Shown here piece by piece: positions 26,361 to 35,733 of a stretch of DNA of 64,000 nt. The notes beneath the pieces were generated by a model. The model was not told the DNA's origin. It ran no database searches and saw nothing but the letters and a program-made list of their open reading frames with translations. Each line of letters begins with the position of its first letter. Within the stretch, counting starts at the first letter, position 1. Made by a program: the position numbers and the translations under genes. Source of the DNA: Streptomyces barringtoniae (GTDB lineage Bacteria; Actinomycetota; Actinomycetes; Streptomycetales; Streptomycetaceae); contig NZ_JAJHNP010000011.1 of assembly GCF_020819595.1 (NCBI RefSeq), positions 1-64,000 of the forward strand. Direction: 5' to 3'.

Positions 26361-26377
26361 GTGACAGGGCCAGTCAC
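26361..26377. promoter_or_regulatory. Inverted repeat in the AKR/XRE divergent promoter
   Basis: GTGAC (26361-26365), 7 bases, GTCAC (26373-26377). It sits 29 bases before the XRE regulator start in the 160-base divergent region and is the best operator candidate there. Confidence 0.45.
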
Positions 26378-26406
26378 CGCCGGCCGGGCCGCCGTACGGT
26401 GGGGCC

Positions 26407-27282
26407 ATGGACCGAACGAACGCCCTCGGCGACTTCCTGCGCGCCCGCCGGGCGCTGGTACGGCCCGAGGACGTGGGGCTGCCCGGTGGCGGCCTGCGCC
26501 GGGTGCCGGGGCTGCGCCGCGAGGAGGTCGCGATGCTGGCCGGCATCAGCTCCGACTACTACCTGCGGCTGGAGCAGGGCCGCGACCGCAACCCGTCCGT
26601 GCAGGTCCTCCAGGCCATCGCCGGCGTGCTGCGGCTCGACGCCGACGCCACGGCCCACCTCGTCGGCCTCGCCCAGGACCGGCCGAGCTCCGGCGTACGG
26701 TCCGGGCGCCGCACCCAGCAGGTCCCGGCGAGCCTGCTGCAGCTCATCGACGGCTGGCCGCGCAACCCCGCCTACGTCCAGAACCGCTACACCGACTGCC
26801 TGGCCGCCAACGCCCTCGCCAACGCACTCACCCCGAACTACCGGCCCGGCGTCAACCTCCTGCGGGCCGTCTTCCTCGACCCGGCCGAGCGCGAGCTGCG
26901 CCGGGACTGGGGGGACCTCACCGAGGAGGGCGTGGCCGTGCTGCGCTCCGAGGCGGGAGCGGACGCCGACGACCCGCGGCTGCGGGACCTGGTCGGCGAG
27001 CTGTCCCTGCGCAGCGAACGCTTCCGCACCCTGTGGGCCAGGCACGAGGTACGGCCCCGCCGCGGCCGGATGAGCCATCTGACCCACCCGCAGGTCGGCG
27101 ACCTCGACCTGCAGTCGACCAAGCTGTCCGTGGACGGCACCGACGGACTCACCCTGGTCGTCTTCCACGCCGAGCCCGGCAGCCGCAGCGCAGAACTGCT
27201 GGACATCCTCGGCAGCCTCGCCGCACCGGCCGGTGACCGTGCCCGGCCGGGCAGCGCCCAGGAACGGATCGAGGGGCAGTAG
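26407..27282 (+). CDS. XRE-family regulator with MmyB-like ligand-binding domain
   Basis: A 291-residue regulator. Residues 5-80 hold the helix-turn-helix (LGDFLRARRALVRPEDVGLP, GLRREEVAMLAGISSDYYLR, LEQGRDRNPSVQVLQAIAGV). Residues 110-280 are the MmyB-like ligand-binding domain (NPAYVQNRYTDCLAANALAN). Members of this large Streptomyces family commonly control a neighbouring oxidoreductase, matching the divergent aldo/keto reductase here. ATG at 26407. Confidence 0.9.
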   Translation: MDRTNALGDFLRARRALVRPEDVGLPGGGLRRVPGLRREEVAMLAGISSDYYLRLEQGRDRNPSVQVLQAIAGVLRLDADATAHLVGLAQDRPSSGVRSGRRTQQVPASLLQLIDGWPRNPAYVQNRYTDCLAANALANALTPNYRPGVNLLRAVFLDPAERELRRDWGDLTEEGVAVLRSEAGADADDPRLRDLVGELSLRSERFRTLWARHEVRPRRGRMSHLTHPQVGDLDLQSTKLSVDGTDGLTLVVFHAEPGSRSAELLDILGSLAAPAGDRARPGSAQERIEGQ

Positions 27283-27296
27283 CAGCGCGGCCCGGT

Positions 27297-28127
27297 TCAG
27301 AACTCCTCGTGCCTGTCGGGGTCCCCGCCGAGCCTGCGCGGGGAGCGGCGGCCGATCGCCGCCAGCTGGCCGGAGTCCAGCTCGAAGCCGAAGACGTCCA
27401 GGTTGGCGCGCTGCCGGCCCGGGTCGGCCGACTTCGGGATGGGCAGCGCGCCGACCTGGAGGTGCCAGCGCAGCAGCACCTGCGCCGGGGTCACCCCGTG
27501 CGCCTCGGCGACCTCCGCGACCGCGGGATCGTCCAGCAGATCGCTGCCCCGGCCCAGCGGGCTCCAGCTCTCGGTGACGATGCCCTTGTCAGCGTGGAAG
27601 GCGCGCAGCTCCTCCTGCGGCAACAGCGGGTGCAGCTCGATCTGGTTCACCGACGGCAGCACGCCGGTCTCCTTCTCCAGCCGCGTGATGTGCTCGGGGG
27701 TGAAGTTCGAGACACCGATCGAGCGGACCAGCCCGTCCTCGCGCAGCTCGATCATGGCTTTCCAGGAGTCGGCGTACTTGCCGACCCGGGGGTTCGGCCA
27801 GTGGATCAGATACAGGTCCACGTACTCCAGGCCGAGCCGCAGCCGGGACTCCTCGAAGGAGGCGAGGGTCTCCTCGTAGCCGTGGTGGCGGCCGGGCAGC
27901 TTGGTGGTCACGACCACCTCCTCGCGGGGCACGCCGCTGCCCGCTATGGCCCGACCGACACCGCTCTCGTTGCCGTAGTTCGTCGCGGTGTCCACCAGCC
28001 GGTAGCCCAGGTCGAGAGCGGAGCGTACGGCCCGCTCGGCGTCCGTGTCGTCCAGCGGCCAGGTGCCGAGGCCGATGGCGGGGATCGCCGTACCGTCGTT
28101 GAGCGTGTGCGCCGGAATGCCGTTCAC
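27297..28127 (-). CDS. Aldo/keto reductase, 2,5-diketogluconate reductase type
   Basis: A 276-residue AKR. Catalytic residues are visible: Asp and Tyr in LVDTATNYGNE, Lys in VVTTKLPGRHHGYE and His in LIHWPNP. Also seen are SIGVSNFTPEHITRL and PIPKSADPGRQRANL for NADPH binding. The product starts with GTG at 28127 (MNGIPAHTLNDGTAIPAIGL) after GAAGG; the longer frame upstream lacks family similarity. It converges with the XRE gene after only 14 bases. Confidence 0.92.
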   Translation of the reverse strand: MNGIPAHTLNDGTAIPAIGLGTWPLDDTDAERAVRSALDLGYRLVDTATNYGNESGVGRAIAGSGVPREEVVVTTKLPGRHHGYEETLASFEESRLRLGLEYVDLYLIHWPNPRVGKYADSWKAMIELREDGLVRSIGVSNFTPEHITRLEKETGVLPSVNQIELHPLLPQEELRAFHADKGIVTESWSPLGRGSDLLDDPAVAEVAEAHGVTPAQVLLRWHLQVGALPIPKSADPGRQRANLDVFGFELDSGQLAAIGRRSPRRLGGDPDRHEEF

Positions 28128-28424
28128 GATGGGACCTTCCCTCGACAGTGTCGTCCCCCCAGCCTCACGGAAGGGCGAGCGGTGATCAACCGGACGGGTG
28201 GGGAGAGAGCAGCGGTCGGCATGGGCGGCGGGGACGGCCACCGGGTCGTGGCCGTCCAGCAGGACGCCGGCGAACCGCCGGTGTTCCCAGTGCGACCGGC
28301 CCGCCCTCTTCACGGCCGGCGGCACGGCGGTGTTCCGGAACGCGGTCGTCCGGGAGTTCGCCGCGGGAGGGCCGGGGTGTCACGATCTTCGGGGGAGCCG
28401 GTTCGGACGAGCACGGGAGCGCGC

Positions 28425-29420
28425 ATGACCACGCACAGGGCCACCGCGGACCAGACGGAACGGGTCGAGGGCGTGGCGGGGAAGGTTCCAGGCGTGGAGG
28501 TGAATCCGGTCGCCGGGCACATCGGCGCCGAGATCACCGGAGTCGACCTCGCCGGGCCGCTGGACGCCACCGTCGTGGCCCTGATCCGGCAGGCCGTGCT
28601 GCGCTGGAAGGTGGTCTTCTTCCGCGGGCAGGACCTGGACCACGCCGGGCATGTGGCCTTCGCCCGCCGCTTCGGCGAGCCGGTCGTGCTGCCGCGCCGC
28701 GGTCCGCACTCGCCGGCGGACTTCCCGGAGGTCGAGACTACGGCCGACCGGCTGGAACTGGCCGGACGCTACGGCATGGAGCACGACGAGTGGCTGCACC
28801 GTCGCCGGCACACCCTGCTGCGCGGCTGGCACTGCGACTACGGGACCCGTATCGACCCGCCGGCCGCGACCATCCTGCGCGCCCAGACCGTCCCGCCCTA
28901 CGGCGGCGACACCACCTGGGCCAACCTGGCCGCCGCCTACGCGGGCCTGTCGGCGCCGGTCCGGGCCTTCGTGGACGGACTGCGCGCCGAGCACCGGCTC
29001 GGCGTGGGCTACCAGCCCCGGCCCGGGGACGACGCCTATGCCCGTCACCTCCTGGATCACCAGGTCGTCTCCGAACACCCCCTGGTGCGGGTGCACCCGG
29101 AGACGGGGGAGCGGGTGCTGTTCGTCAACGGCTACTACGTGGAGGAGATCGTCGGCCTCTCCCGTCCGGAGAGCACGGCGATCCTGGAGATGCTGGTGGA
29201 GCAGGCGGTCCGCCCCGAGTACACCGTCCGCTTCCGCTGGGAGCCGGGCAGCGTCGCCTTCTGGGACAACCGGGCCACCATCCACCTGGCCCCGAGCGAC
29301 CACGCCCACGTCGGCTCGCCCCGGATCATGCACCGGGTGATGCTCGCGGGGGAGGTACCGGTGGGCGTGGACGGCAAGCCCTCGGAGGCGGTGATGGGCA
29401 CGGAGCCGGGCCGCTGGTGA
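28425..29420 (+). CDS. TauD/TfdA-family Fe(II)/2-oxoglutarate dioxygenase
   Basis: A 331-residue oxygenase. Iron ligands are HCD in LLRGWHCDYGTRIDPP (the family H-x-D) and the distal His in PRIMHRVMLAGE, with the 2-oxoglutarate-binding Arg next to it. Other motifs are QAVLRWKVVFFRGQDLD and GGDTTWANLAAAY. The family oxidises taurine, alkyl sulfates or amino-acid-like substrates; the substrate is not predictable here. ATG at 28425 after GGGAG. The following gene on the opposite strand is a flavin monooxygenase-like enzyme. Confidence 0.92.
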   Translation: MTTHRATADQTERVEGVAGKVPGVEVNPVAGHIGAEITGVDLAGPLDATVVALIRQAVLRWKVVFFRGQDLDHAGHVAFARRFGEPVVLPRRGPHSPADFPEVETTADRLELAGRYGMEHDEWLHRRRHTLLRGWHCDYGTRIDPPAATILRAQTVPPYGGDTTWANLAAAYAGLSAPVRAFVDGLRAEHRLGVGYQPRPGDDAYARHLLDHQVVSEHPLVRVHPETGERVLFVNGYYVEEIVGLSRPESTAILEMLVEQAVRPEYTVRFRWEPGSVAFWDNRATIHLAPSDHAHVGSPRIMHRVMLAGEVPVGVDGKPSEAVMGTEPGRW

Positions 29421-29443
29421 ACGGGGTCCGGATGCCGCCCCGT
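29421..29443. terminator. Possible terminator between converging oxygenase genes
   Basis: ACGGGG (29421-29426) and CCCCGT (29438-29443) can form a short stem immediately after the TauD stop. Confidence 0.35.
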
Positions 29444-29459
29444 GCCGGAGGCCGCCCCG

Positions 29460-30488
29460 TCAGCCCGCCGGCCGCCACCCCAGCGCCGGGCCGAGCTTCG
29501 TCGCCATGTCCGTCAGGATCTGTACGTAGTCCTCGTACTCGAAGGTGAACGGCAGCGCGAACGCCACCTCGTCCACCTCCCGGAACGCGGCGTGCGCGTA
29601 CAGCCGTTCGGCGATCTCCTCGGCGGTGCCCACCAGGTCCGGGGCGAACAGCAGCCGCCCCGGTCCCTGCGGGGAGGCCGTGCGCGGCAGCCGCTTGGCC
29701 GCGTACGCCTCGTACTTGGCGCGCTGCTCCGGGCTCGCGGAGTCCGTGGGTATCACGACCAGGCCGTGCGAGACCCGGGCCGCCTCGCCGTCGGGGTGAT
29801 GGGCGCGGAACTCCCGGACGAGGGCCAGCTGGATCTCGGCGAAGTCCCACGGCCCGTCCGGCTGTTCCGCCTTGACCACGCTGCTGGTGAGGAAGTTCAT
29901 CGCGTGCTCGCCCGCCCAGCGCGCCGAGCGCAGGCTGCCGCCGCCGTACCACATCCGCCGGCCGAGCCCCGGGGAGTGCGGCTGCACCACATCGCTGAAC
30001 ACCTCGAACCCCTCGACCCCGCTGAAGTCGCTCGCCGGCTTGCCCCGCACCAGGTCCAGCAGCCGCCGCACCCGCTCGTAGCCAAAGTCCTCGGCGTCGG
30101 CCGTGTCCGGGTACAGGGCGTCCTTGACCTGCTCGAAGTGCATCGGCGGGCCCACGCTGACGCCCGGGTTGAGCCGGCCCCCGGACAGGACGTCCACCGT
30201 CGCCAGGTCCTCGGCGAGACGCAACGGGTTCTCCCAGCCGAGCGGGGTCACCGCGGTGCCCAGCTCGATGCGGCGGGTGCGCTGGGAGGCGGCGGCGAGG
30301 ACGGCGACCGGGGAGGAGATGCCGTGCTGCAGATGGCGGTGGCGCAGCCAGGCGCTGTCGAAGCCGAGCCGCTCGCCCAGCTCGATGATCTCCAGCGTGG
30401 ACTCGTGGCCCCGGGCCGGATCCGCCGGGTCGAACAGGCCGATGGTGAGGAAGCCCAGCTTGCGCAGCGGGCGGGCGGTGGACGGCAC
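29460..30488 (-). CDS. LLM-class flavin-dependent oxidoreductase
   Basis: A 342-residue luciferase-like monooxygenase. Conserved features: LGFLTIGLFDPADP at the N-terminus, RLGFDSAWLRHRHLQHGIS, GTAVTPLGWENPLRLAEDLA, TVDVLSGGRLNPGVSVGPP and the C-terminal AFREVDEVAFALPFTFEYED. It uses reduced FMN or F420. The GTG at 30488 follows GGAGGAG; a much longer open frame upstream overlaps the phosphoesterase gene and is spurious. Substrate unknown. It converges with the TauD gene. Confidence 0.88.
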   Translation of the reverse strand: MPSTARPLRKLGFLTIGLFDPADPARGHESTLEIIELGERLGFDSAWLRHRHLQHGISSPVAVLAAASQRTRRIELGTAVTPLGWENPLRLAEDLATVDVLSGGRLNPGVSVGPPMHFEQVKDALYPDTADAEDFGYERVRRLLDLVRGKPASDFSGVEGFEVFSDVVQPHSPGLGRRMWYGGGSLRSARWAGEHAMNFLTSSVVKAEQPDGPWDFAEIQLALVREFRAHHPDGEAARVSHGLVVIPTDSASPEQRAKYEAYAAKRLPRTASPQGPGRLLFAPDLVGTAEEIAERLYAHAAFREVDEVAFALPFTFEYEDYVQILTDMATKLGPALGWRPAG

Positions 30489-30556
30489 GGGCTCCTCCAG
30501 CGGTCGTAAGGCGCTTCGCCTTTCGATTCTGGCAGGCGAGTGTGACAACCGTGTGA

Positions 30557-32059
30557 TCACTTCAGCGGGATGACGATCTCGTCCTCCACCGGCGGATCGA
30601 CCTCCTGCGCCCGGTTGCCGGTCGCGGCGAAACAGCGCAGCCGGACCGCCTCCGGAGCGACGTCCAGCCGCAGGAAGCACTTGAAGAACGGCGGGCTGTA
30701 GGTGGCCGAGCCGGGCGAGAACAGCTGGGTGTACGCCTTGCGCACGGGCAGCCGGAACCGGGACGTACGGTCCGGGCGGCCGCCGGTGCCGAGGAGGCTC
30801 GCGATCAGCCGGGTGCGCCGGGTGATCCGGGCCTCGGGGCCTGGCTTGCGGCCAGGCTCGATACCGAGGCGCTCGGCGACGACCGCCGTGGCCTCCGCCT
30901 CGGTCAGGGTGAAGAAGCGGCGCAGCCGCAGCCGGCGGCCGTACAGGCGGCTGTAGAAGGCCAGGGAGTCGCCGCGCAGCGGATAGCAGCGGAAGTCCCG
31001 CTCGGTGACACCCCCGACCGAGACCCGCGGGATGGTGTGTGTGGCGTGCATGAACGCCCCGCCGCCGCCCGCGACCACGTACTGGATGGTCCGGCCGTCC
31101 ACGTCGACCGGATAGCGCTGGTAGTTGTGGATGTCGCCGCCGATCGCGGCCACATAGTGGTGCTCCGGGTCCCGGACGATGTCGTCCACCGTCCCGGCGC
31201 CCTCGATCGGGCACGGGTGGTGCTCGCCGTCGACGTACAGCGGTGACCCGGTGATCAGGATCTTCGGCCGCGGTCCCCGGGAGACCTCGCGCAGCCAGGC
31301 GCCCTGTTCGGCGTCGATCGTGCCGAGCAGACCGGTGTCGATGCCGACGATCCGCAGCGGACCCGCGTCGATCGCCCAGTACGGCCCCGGCTGTGCGGCC
31401 TGCTGGCCGGGTGCCGACCGCAACTCCCTTGCGGCTGCGAGCCGTTGCTCGTCAGCCGGCTGCGGCCGGTGCCACAGCAGGGCCCGCCACCAGGCACGGC
31501 CGAGCGGGCGGGGCCGGGGCTCGGGGTCGAGCGGCGGGGTGTCGGCGCAGAAGACGCGCATGAAGGCGCCGAGATCCTCGTACCAGTCGTGGTTGCCCGG
31601 TATCGCGTATATCGGGGCCGGATAGTCCCGGTAGGGCCGGAAGAACTTGCTGCCGTAGTCGTCGGCGCTGCCCACCGGATAGATCACATCGCTCGCGATC
31701 ACCGCGAAGTCGGTGTCCTCGCTCGCCTTCAGAAACCCCGGGACGACGGCGTATTGGGGGTCGTCCCCCTCCCCGGTGTCACCGATGACCATGAAGGAGA
31801 ACCAGTCGTCGGTCTCCCGCTCGATCACCTTGTCGACGGGCGCCCCGGCCGCCTCCCGGCGCGCCACCCAGCGGCTGCGGGTACGGCCGGTCGGGTCGCC
31901 GAACCAGGACGCCAGCACGCCGTTGCGGGCGGCCCACAGGGTCCGTGGATTCAGCCACGACAGCTTCTCGACGTGGTCCGGCATCAGCTGCTTGTAGGTG
32001 CCGGGCTCGGCCGAGCCCCAGCCGGCGCCCTGGGCGGTATCGCGCGAGGAGTCAGACAC
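30557..32059 (-). CDS. Metallophosphoesterase
   Basis: A 500-residue cytosolic calcineurin-like phosphoesterase. Metal-binding motifs are in order: VIGDTGEGDD (GD-x-GE), VIASDVIYPVGSADDYGSKF, IPGNHDWYED (GNHD), ILITGSPLYVDGEHH and AIGGDIHNYQRYP (the GDxH-type end motif). It has no signal peptide or membrane segment. Starts at GTG 32059 or 32068 are both possible and neither has a strong ribosome site. The phosphate ester it acts on is not predictable. Confidence 0.87.
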   Translation of the reverse strand: MSDSSRDTAQGAGWGSAEPGTYKQLMPDHVEKLSWLNPRTLWAARNGVLASWFGDPTGRTRSRWVARREAAGAPVDKVIERETDDWFSFMVIGDTGEGDDPQYAVVPGFLKASEDTDFAVIASDVIYPVGSADDYGSKFFRPYRDYPAPIYAIPGNHDWYEDLGAFMRVFCADTPPLDPEPRPRPLGRAWWRALLWHRPQPADEQRLAAARELRSAPGQQAAQPGPYWAIDAGPLRIVGIDTGLLGTIDAEQGAWLREVSRGPRPKILITGSPLYVDGEHHPCPIEGAGTVDDIVRDPEHHYVAAIGGDIHNYQRYPVDVDGRTIQYVVAGGGGAFMHATHTIPRVSVGGVTERDFRCYPLRGDSLAFYSRLYGRRLRLRRFFTLTEAEATAVVAERLGIEPGRKPGPEARITRRTRLIASLLGTGGRPDRTSRFRLPVRKAYTQLFSPGSATYSPPFFKCFLRLDVAPEAVRLRCFAATGNRAQEVDPPVEDEIVIPLK

Positions 32060-32152
32060 GCCGTGCACAGTAACAACGCACCGGTCACGGGAGGTTGGCG
32101 GGGCCTCGGCCGGTACGCTGTGCAGCCGCTGAGCGAGAGGGGCGGACAGACC

Positions 32153-32440
32153 ATGGAACTCGCCTTCGCCGGACGGGTCGTGGAGTGGCGGGGACCGGCG
32201 CCGTACTACTTCGTCGCCGTGCCGGACGCGGAGTGCGCCGACATCCGTGACGTGGCCGCGCTGGCCAGTTACGGCTGGGGCGTGATCCCGGTCGAGGCCA
32301 GGGTCGGCGGCACGGACTTCACCACGTCCCTCTTCCCCAGGGACGGCGGGTACCTGCTGCCGCTCAAGAGCGCCGTGCGCCGGCCGGAGGGGCTCGCGCC
32401 GGGTGACGAAGTGACCGTCGCGATGACCGTACGGCTGTGA
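32153..32440 (+). CDS. DUF1905 protein
   Basis: A 95-residue protein starting MELAFAGRVVEWRGPAPYYF, with ALASYGWGVIPVEARVGG and PLKSAVRRPEGLAPGDEVTV. This matches the DUF1905 small beta-barrel family, often found alone or fused to YdeI-type domains, function unknown. ATG at 32153 follows GAGAGGGGCGG. It diverges from the phosphoesterase gene. Confidence 0.88.
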   Translation: MELAFAGRVVEWRGPAPYYFVAVPDAECADIRDVAALASYGWGVIPVEARVGGTDFTTSLFPRDGGYLLPLKSAVRRPEGLAPGDEVTVAMTVRL

Positions 32441-32798
32441 GGCCCGCGGCGAACCCCGGCCCCGTGACCCGGCCGGGCCTTCGCTGCTCGTGGCTGGGTG
32501 CGGCGTCGAGCTGAAGAGCGATGGACTGCCAGGAGACGGGTGCGAGCCGGGCGTGGAGCGGCGATCGGGCGCCGGCCCCTGCCGGCCAGCCGTCCAGCCA
32601 GTCGTAGAGGGTGCTGTGCGCCCCGCTGCCTCCGTCACCGGCCCATTCGCCGCGTTCGGCCCTCGCCCGCCGTTCGCGCTCGGCGCGGTGGCAGTCCACG
32701 GCGAGCGCCGCCGCGTAGCCGCGCAGGTCCTGGGCGCTGTCGACCCGGTCCGGGAGGATGCCGGAGTCGAGCTCGACTCCGGGGGAAGAGGAAGTCAC
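32364..32798 (-). CDS. Possible DUF7660-like protein, perhaps degraded
   Basis: A leftward frame of about 144 residues from a GTG at 32798 contains RVDSAQDLRGYAAALAVDCH then STLYDWLDGWPAGAG and LAPVSWQSIALQLDAA. The spacing (D-L-x-x-h at the start, L-Y-D-x-L-D in the middle, W-x-x-h-A-x-x-L at the end) recalls small DUF7660-type proteins. The C-terminal 40 residues run over the DUF1905 gene in antisense and look non-coding, so the true end may be near 32480 after a frameshift. Weak ribosome site. Treat as doubtful. Confidence 0.3.
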   Translation of the reverse strand: MTSSSPGVELDSGILPDRVDSAQDLRGYAAALAVDCHRAERERRARAERGEWAGDGGSGAHSTLYDWLDGWPAGAGARSPLHARLAPVSWQSIALQLDAAPSHEQRRPGRVTGPGFAAGLTAVRSSRRSLRHPARAPPAGARRS

Positions 32799-33258
32799 CG
32801 GAACGTGCGCCCCGGCCTCCTCCCCGCCCGGCTCGTCCGCACCGCCCGTTTCACCCGTGGTGTCCCCAGGCGGTTCACCCTGACCACGGACGGCGGGAGT
32901 GTGTTGTAACTGCGGGGTCGTACGGGGGACGATCCCGCTGACTGCCTCTGGCGGCTCGAGGTCCCGCCCTCCCGCACCCTCCGGCTGTCCGGTGCGCCGC
33001 TCGCCGCGGGCCGGCCGTACGAGGTGCTGCTCCTGCCCGGCGCCGCCCCGGCCCTGGGGCGCCGCATAGGGAAAACCCTCGATTGACCGCAACTGTGGTG
33101 ACATGGACTAGTCAATCCTGTCATCCTCCGTGCGCACGTCGATCCTTCACACCCCGCACATGGATCCACGGTCCCGCACAGCTCAGCTCACGGGCAGCAG
33201 ACCCGTCTGCCCGTCTGTCACCGGCCGCGACCCGGCGGCCGCAGCAGGAGGAGTACGA
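32799..33258. other. 460-base leader region of the M4 protease gene
   Basis: No confident gene. A rightward frame from about 32940 to a stop at 33084-33086 (DCLWRLEVPPSRTLRLSG and on) has protein-like composition and could be the tail of a lost gene. The candidate protease promoter at 33083-33116 overlaps that stop. Confidence 0.35.
33083..33116 (+). promoter_or_regulatory. Candidate protease promoter with inverted repeat
   Basis: TTGACC (33083-33088) with GGACTA (33105-33110) at 16 bases. ATTGAC (33082-33087) and GTCAAT (33111-33116) are inverted copies flanking this region. AT content is raised relative to the surroundings. The real -10 is uncertain. Confidence 0.35.
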
Positions 33259-35664
33259 GTGAGACCCCACAGACGCCTTCCCCACAAGCGTGCCACGGTC
33301 GGAGCCGCCCTGGTCTCCACCGCCGCCTTGCTCACCCTCGGCATGCAGGCCGCCCCGGCCGTCGCCAAGCCTGCCGCTCCCCACCCCAGCCCGCTGCGCA
33401 CCGGCGGCCTGGAGGCCAGGCTCAGCCCGGCCCAGCACCAGGCACTGATCGAGAGCGCCCAGCAGCAGACCGCCGCGACCGCCCGCACCCTGGGGCTCGG
33501 CGCGAAGGAGAAGCTGGTCGTCAAGGACGTCGTCAAGGACAACGACGGCACCCTGCACACCCGGTACGAGCGCACCTACGCCGGCCTCCCCGTCCTCGGC
33601 GGCGACCTCGTCGTGCACACCCCGCCCGCCTCCCTCGCCGTGGGCACCGTGAGCACCACCTACAACAACAAGCACAAGATCCAGGTCGCCTCCACCACCG
33701 CGACCTTCACCAAGTCGGCAGCCGAGGCCAAGGCCCTGAAGGCCGCCAGGTCCCTCGCCGCCAAGAAGCCCACCGCCGACAGCGCCCGCAAGGTGATCTG
33801 GGCCGGCAGCGGCACCCCGAAGCTCGCCTGGGAGACGGTGATCGGCGGCTTCCAGGACGACGGCACGCCCAGCCGGCTGCACGTCATCACCGACGCCACC
33901 ACCGGCAAGGAGCTGTACCGGTACCAGGCGATCGAGACCGGCGTCGGCAACACCCACTACAGCGGCCAGGTCACGCTGACGACGACCCAGTCGGGTTCGA
34001 CGTACACCCTGACCGACGGGGCGCGCGGCGGGCACAAGACGTACAACCTCAACCACGGCACCTCGGGCACGGGGACGCTGTTCTCGCAGACCAACGACAC
34101 CTGGGGCGACGGCACCAACTCCACCGCCGCCACCGCGGGCGCCGACGCGCACTACGGGGCGCAGGAGACCTGGGACTTCTACAAGAACTCCTTCGGCCGC
34201 AGCGGCATCAGGAACGACGGTGTCGGCGCCTACTCGCGTGTCCACTACGGCAACTCGTACGTGAACGCCTTCTGGGACGACACCTGCTTCTGCATGACCT
34301 ACGGCGACGGCTCCGCCAACAACGACCCGCTGACCTCGCTCGACGTCGCGGGCCACGAGATGAGCCACGGCGTCACCTCGAACACCGCGGGCCTGGACTA
34401 CACCGGTGAGTCCGGCGGCCTGAACGAGGCCACCAGCGACATCATGGGTACCGGCGTGGAGTTCTACGCCAACAACAGCTCCGACCCCGGTGACTACCTC
34501 ATCGGCGAGAAGATCAACATCAACGGCAACGGCACGCCGCTGCGGTACATGGACAAGCCGAGCAAGGACGGCTCGTCGGCCGACAGTTGGTACTCCGGTG
34601 TCGGCGGCCTGGACGTGCACTACTCCTCGGGCCCGGCGAACCACATGTTCTACCTGCTCTCCGAGGGCAGTGGCACCAAGGTCATCAACGGCGTGACCTA
34701 CAACAGCCCGACCTCCGACGGCGTCGCCGTCACCGGCATCGGCCGCGCCGCCGCGCTGCAGATCTGGTACAAGGCGCTGACGACGTACATGACGTCCAGC
34801 ACCAACTACGCCGCCGCCCGCACCGCCGCCCTGAACGCGGCGACCGCGCTGTACGGCGCCAACTCCGCGCAGTACGCCGGAGTCGCCAACGCCTTCGCCG
34901 GCATCAACGTCGGCAGCCATGTCACCCCGCCGGGCAACGGGGTGACGGTCACCAACCCGGGCAACCAGACCTCCACCGTCGGTACCGCCGTCAGCCTCCA
35001 GGTCCAGGCCAGCAGCACCAACAGCGGAGCCCTGTCCTACAGCGCCTCCGGACTGCCCGCGGGCCTGTCGATCAACAGCTCCACCGGTCTGATCACCGGC
35101 ACGCCCACCACGGCGGGCACCTACAACACCACGGTGACGGTGACCGACTCCACCGGCGCCACCGGCACCGCTACCTTCACCTGGACGGTCAACTCCAGTG
35201 GCGGCGGCGGTTGCACCTCGACCCAGCTGCTGAGCAACCCCGGCTTCGAGTCCGGAGGCACCGGCTGGAGCGCCACCAGCGGCGTCATCACCAACGACAC
35301 CGGCGAGGCGGCCCACGGCGGCTCGTACAAGGCCTGGCTCGACGGCTACGGCACCACCCACACCGACACGCTGTCCCAGTCGGTGACGATCCCCGCGGGC
35401 TGCAAGGCGACCCTGACCTACTACCTGCACATCGACACCTCGGAGACCACCAGCAGCACCCAGTACGACAAGCTGACGGTGACCGCGGGTTCGAAGACCC
35501 TCGCGACCTACTCGAACCTCAACGCCGCCTCCGGCTACAGCCAGAAGACCTTCGACCTGTCCTCGCTGGCGGGCCAGACGGTCACGCTGAAGTTCAACGG
35601 CGTGGAGGACTCCTCGCTGCAGACCAGCTTCGTCGTGGACGACACCGCCCTGACGACCGGCTGA
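33259..35664 (+). CDS. Secreted M4 (thermolysin-family) metalloprotease with Ig-like and C-terminal beta domains
   Basis: An 801-residue exported zinc protease. The signal peptide covers residues 1-34 (MRPHRRLPHKRATVGAALVS then LLTLGMQAAPAVA). An FTP/PepSY propeptide follows to about residue 235. The catalytic domain has HEMSH at 366-370 (zinc His and catalytic Glu) and the third ligand Glu in GGLNEATSDIMGTG; the M4 C-terminal helix domain ends near 555. Residues 560-645 form an Ig-like putative-binding repeat (GLPAGLSINSSTGLITGTPT). The last 150 residues are a jelly-roll-like module (LLSNPGFESGGTGWSATSG). GTG at 33259 follows AGGAGGAG. A 16-bp terminator follows. Confidence 0.95.
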   Translation: MRPHRRLPHKRATVGAALVSTAALLTLGMQAAPAVAKPAAPHPSPLRTGGLEARLSPAQHQALIESAQQQTAATARTLGLGAKEKLVVKDVVKDNDGTLHTRYERTYAGLPVLGGDLVVHTPPASLAVGTVSTTYNNKHKIQVASTTATFTKSAAEAKALKAARSLAAKKPTADSARKVIWAGSGTPKLAWETVIGGFQDDGTPSRLHVITDATTGKELYRYQAIETGVGNTHYSGQVTLTTTQSGSTYTLTDGARGGHKTYNLNHGTSGTGTLFSQTNDTWGDGTNSTAATAGADAHYGAQETWDFYKNSFGRSGIRNDGVGAYSRVHYGNSYVNAFWDDTCFCMTYGDGSANNDPLTSLDVAGHEMSHGVTSNTAGLDYTGESGGLNEATSDIMGTGVEFYANNSSDPGDYLIGEKININGNGTPLRYMDKPSKDGSSADSWYSGVGGLDVHYSSGPANHMFYLLSEGSGTKVINGVTYNSPTSDGVAVTGIGRAAALQIWYKALTTYMTSSTNYAAARTAALNAATALYGANSAQYAGVANAFAGINVGSHVTPPGNGVTVTNPGNQTSTVGTAVSLQVQASSTNSGALSYSASGLPAGLSINSSTGLITGTPTTAGTYNTTVTVTDSTGATGTATFTWTVNSSGGGGCTSTQLLSNPGFESGGTGWSATSGVITNDTGEAAHGGSYKAWLDGYGTTHTDTLSQSVTIPAGCKATLTYYLHIDTSETTSSTQYDKLTVTAGSKTLATYSNLNAASGYSQKTFDLSSLAGQTVTLKFNGVEDSSLQTSFVVDDTALTTG

Positions 35665-35676
35665 CCCACACATGAC

Positions 35677-35713
35677 GGTCCCGCACCCCGGCAGCCGGCC
35701 GGGGTGCGGGACC
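35677..35713. terminator. Bidirectional terminator, 16-bp stem
   Basis: GGTCCCGCACCCCGGC (35677-35692) pairs perfectly with 35698-35713 around a 5-base loop, between the converging M4 protease and GH64 genes. Confidence 0.85.
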
Positions 35714-35733
35714 CTCGCATGTCACCTCGTGCG

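Noticed and set aside
29460..31214. A 584-residue fusion of the LLM oxidoreductase with an upstream domain
   Set aside because: The added part is antisense-like Arg/Pro/Gly-rich sequence inside the phosphoesterase gene; GTG at 30488 has a strong ribosome site.
33121..35673. An 850-codon minus-strand frame opposite the M4 protease
   Set aside because: It mirrors the protease gene and encodes Gly/Val-rich low-complexity sequence without motifs.
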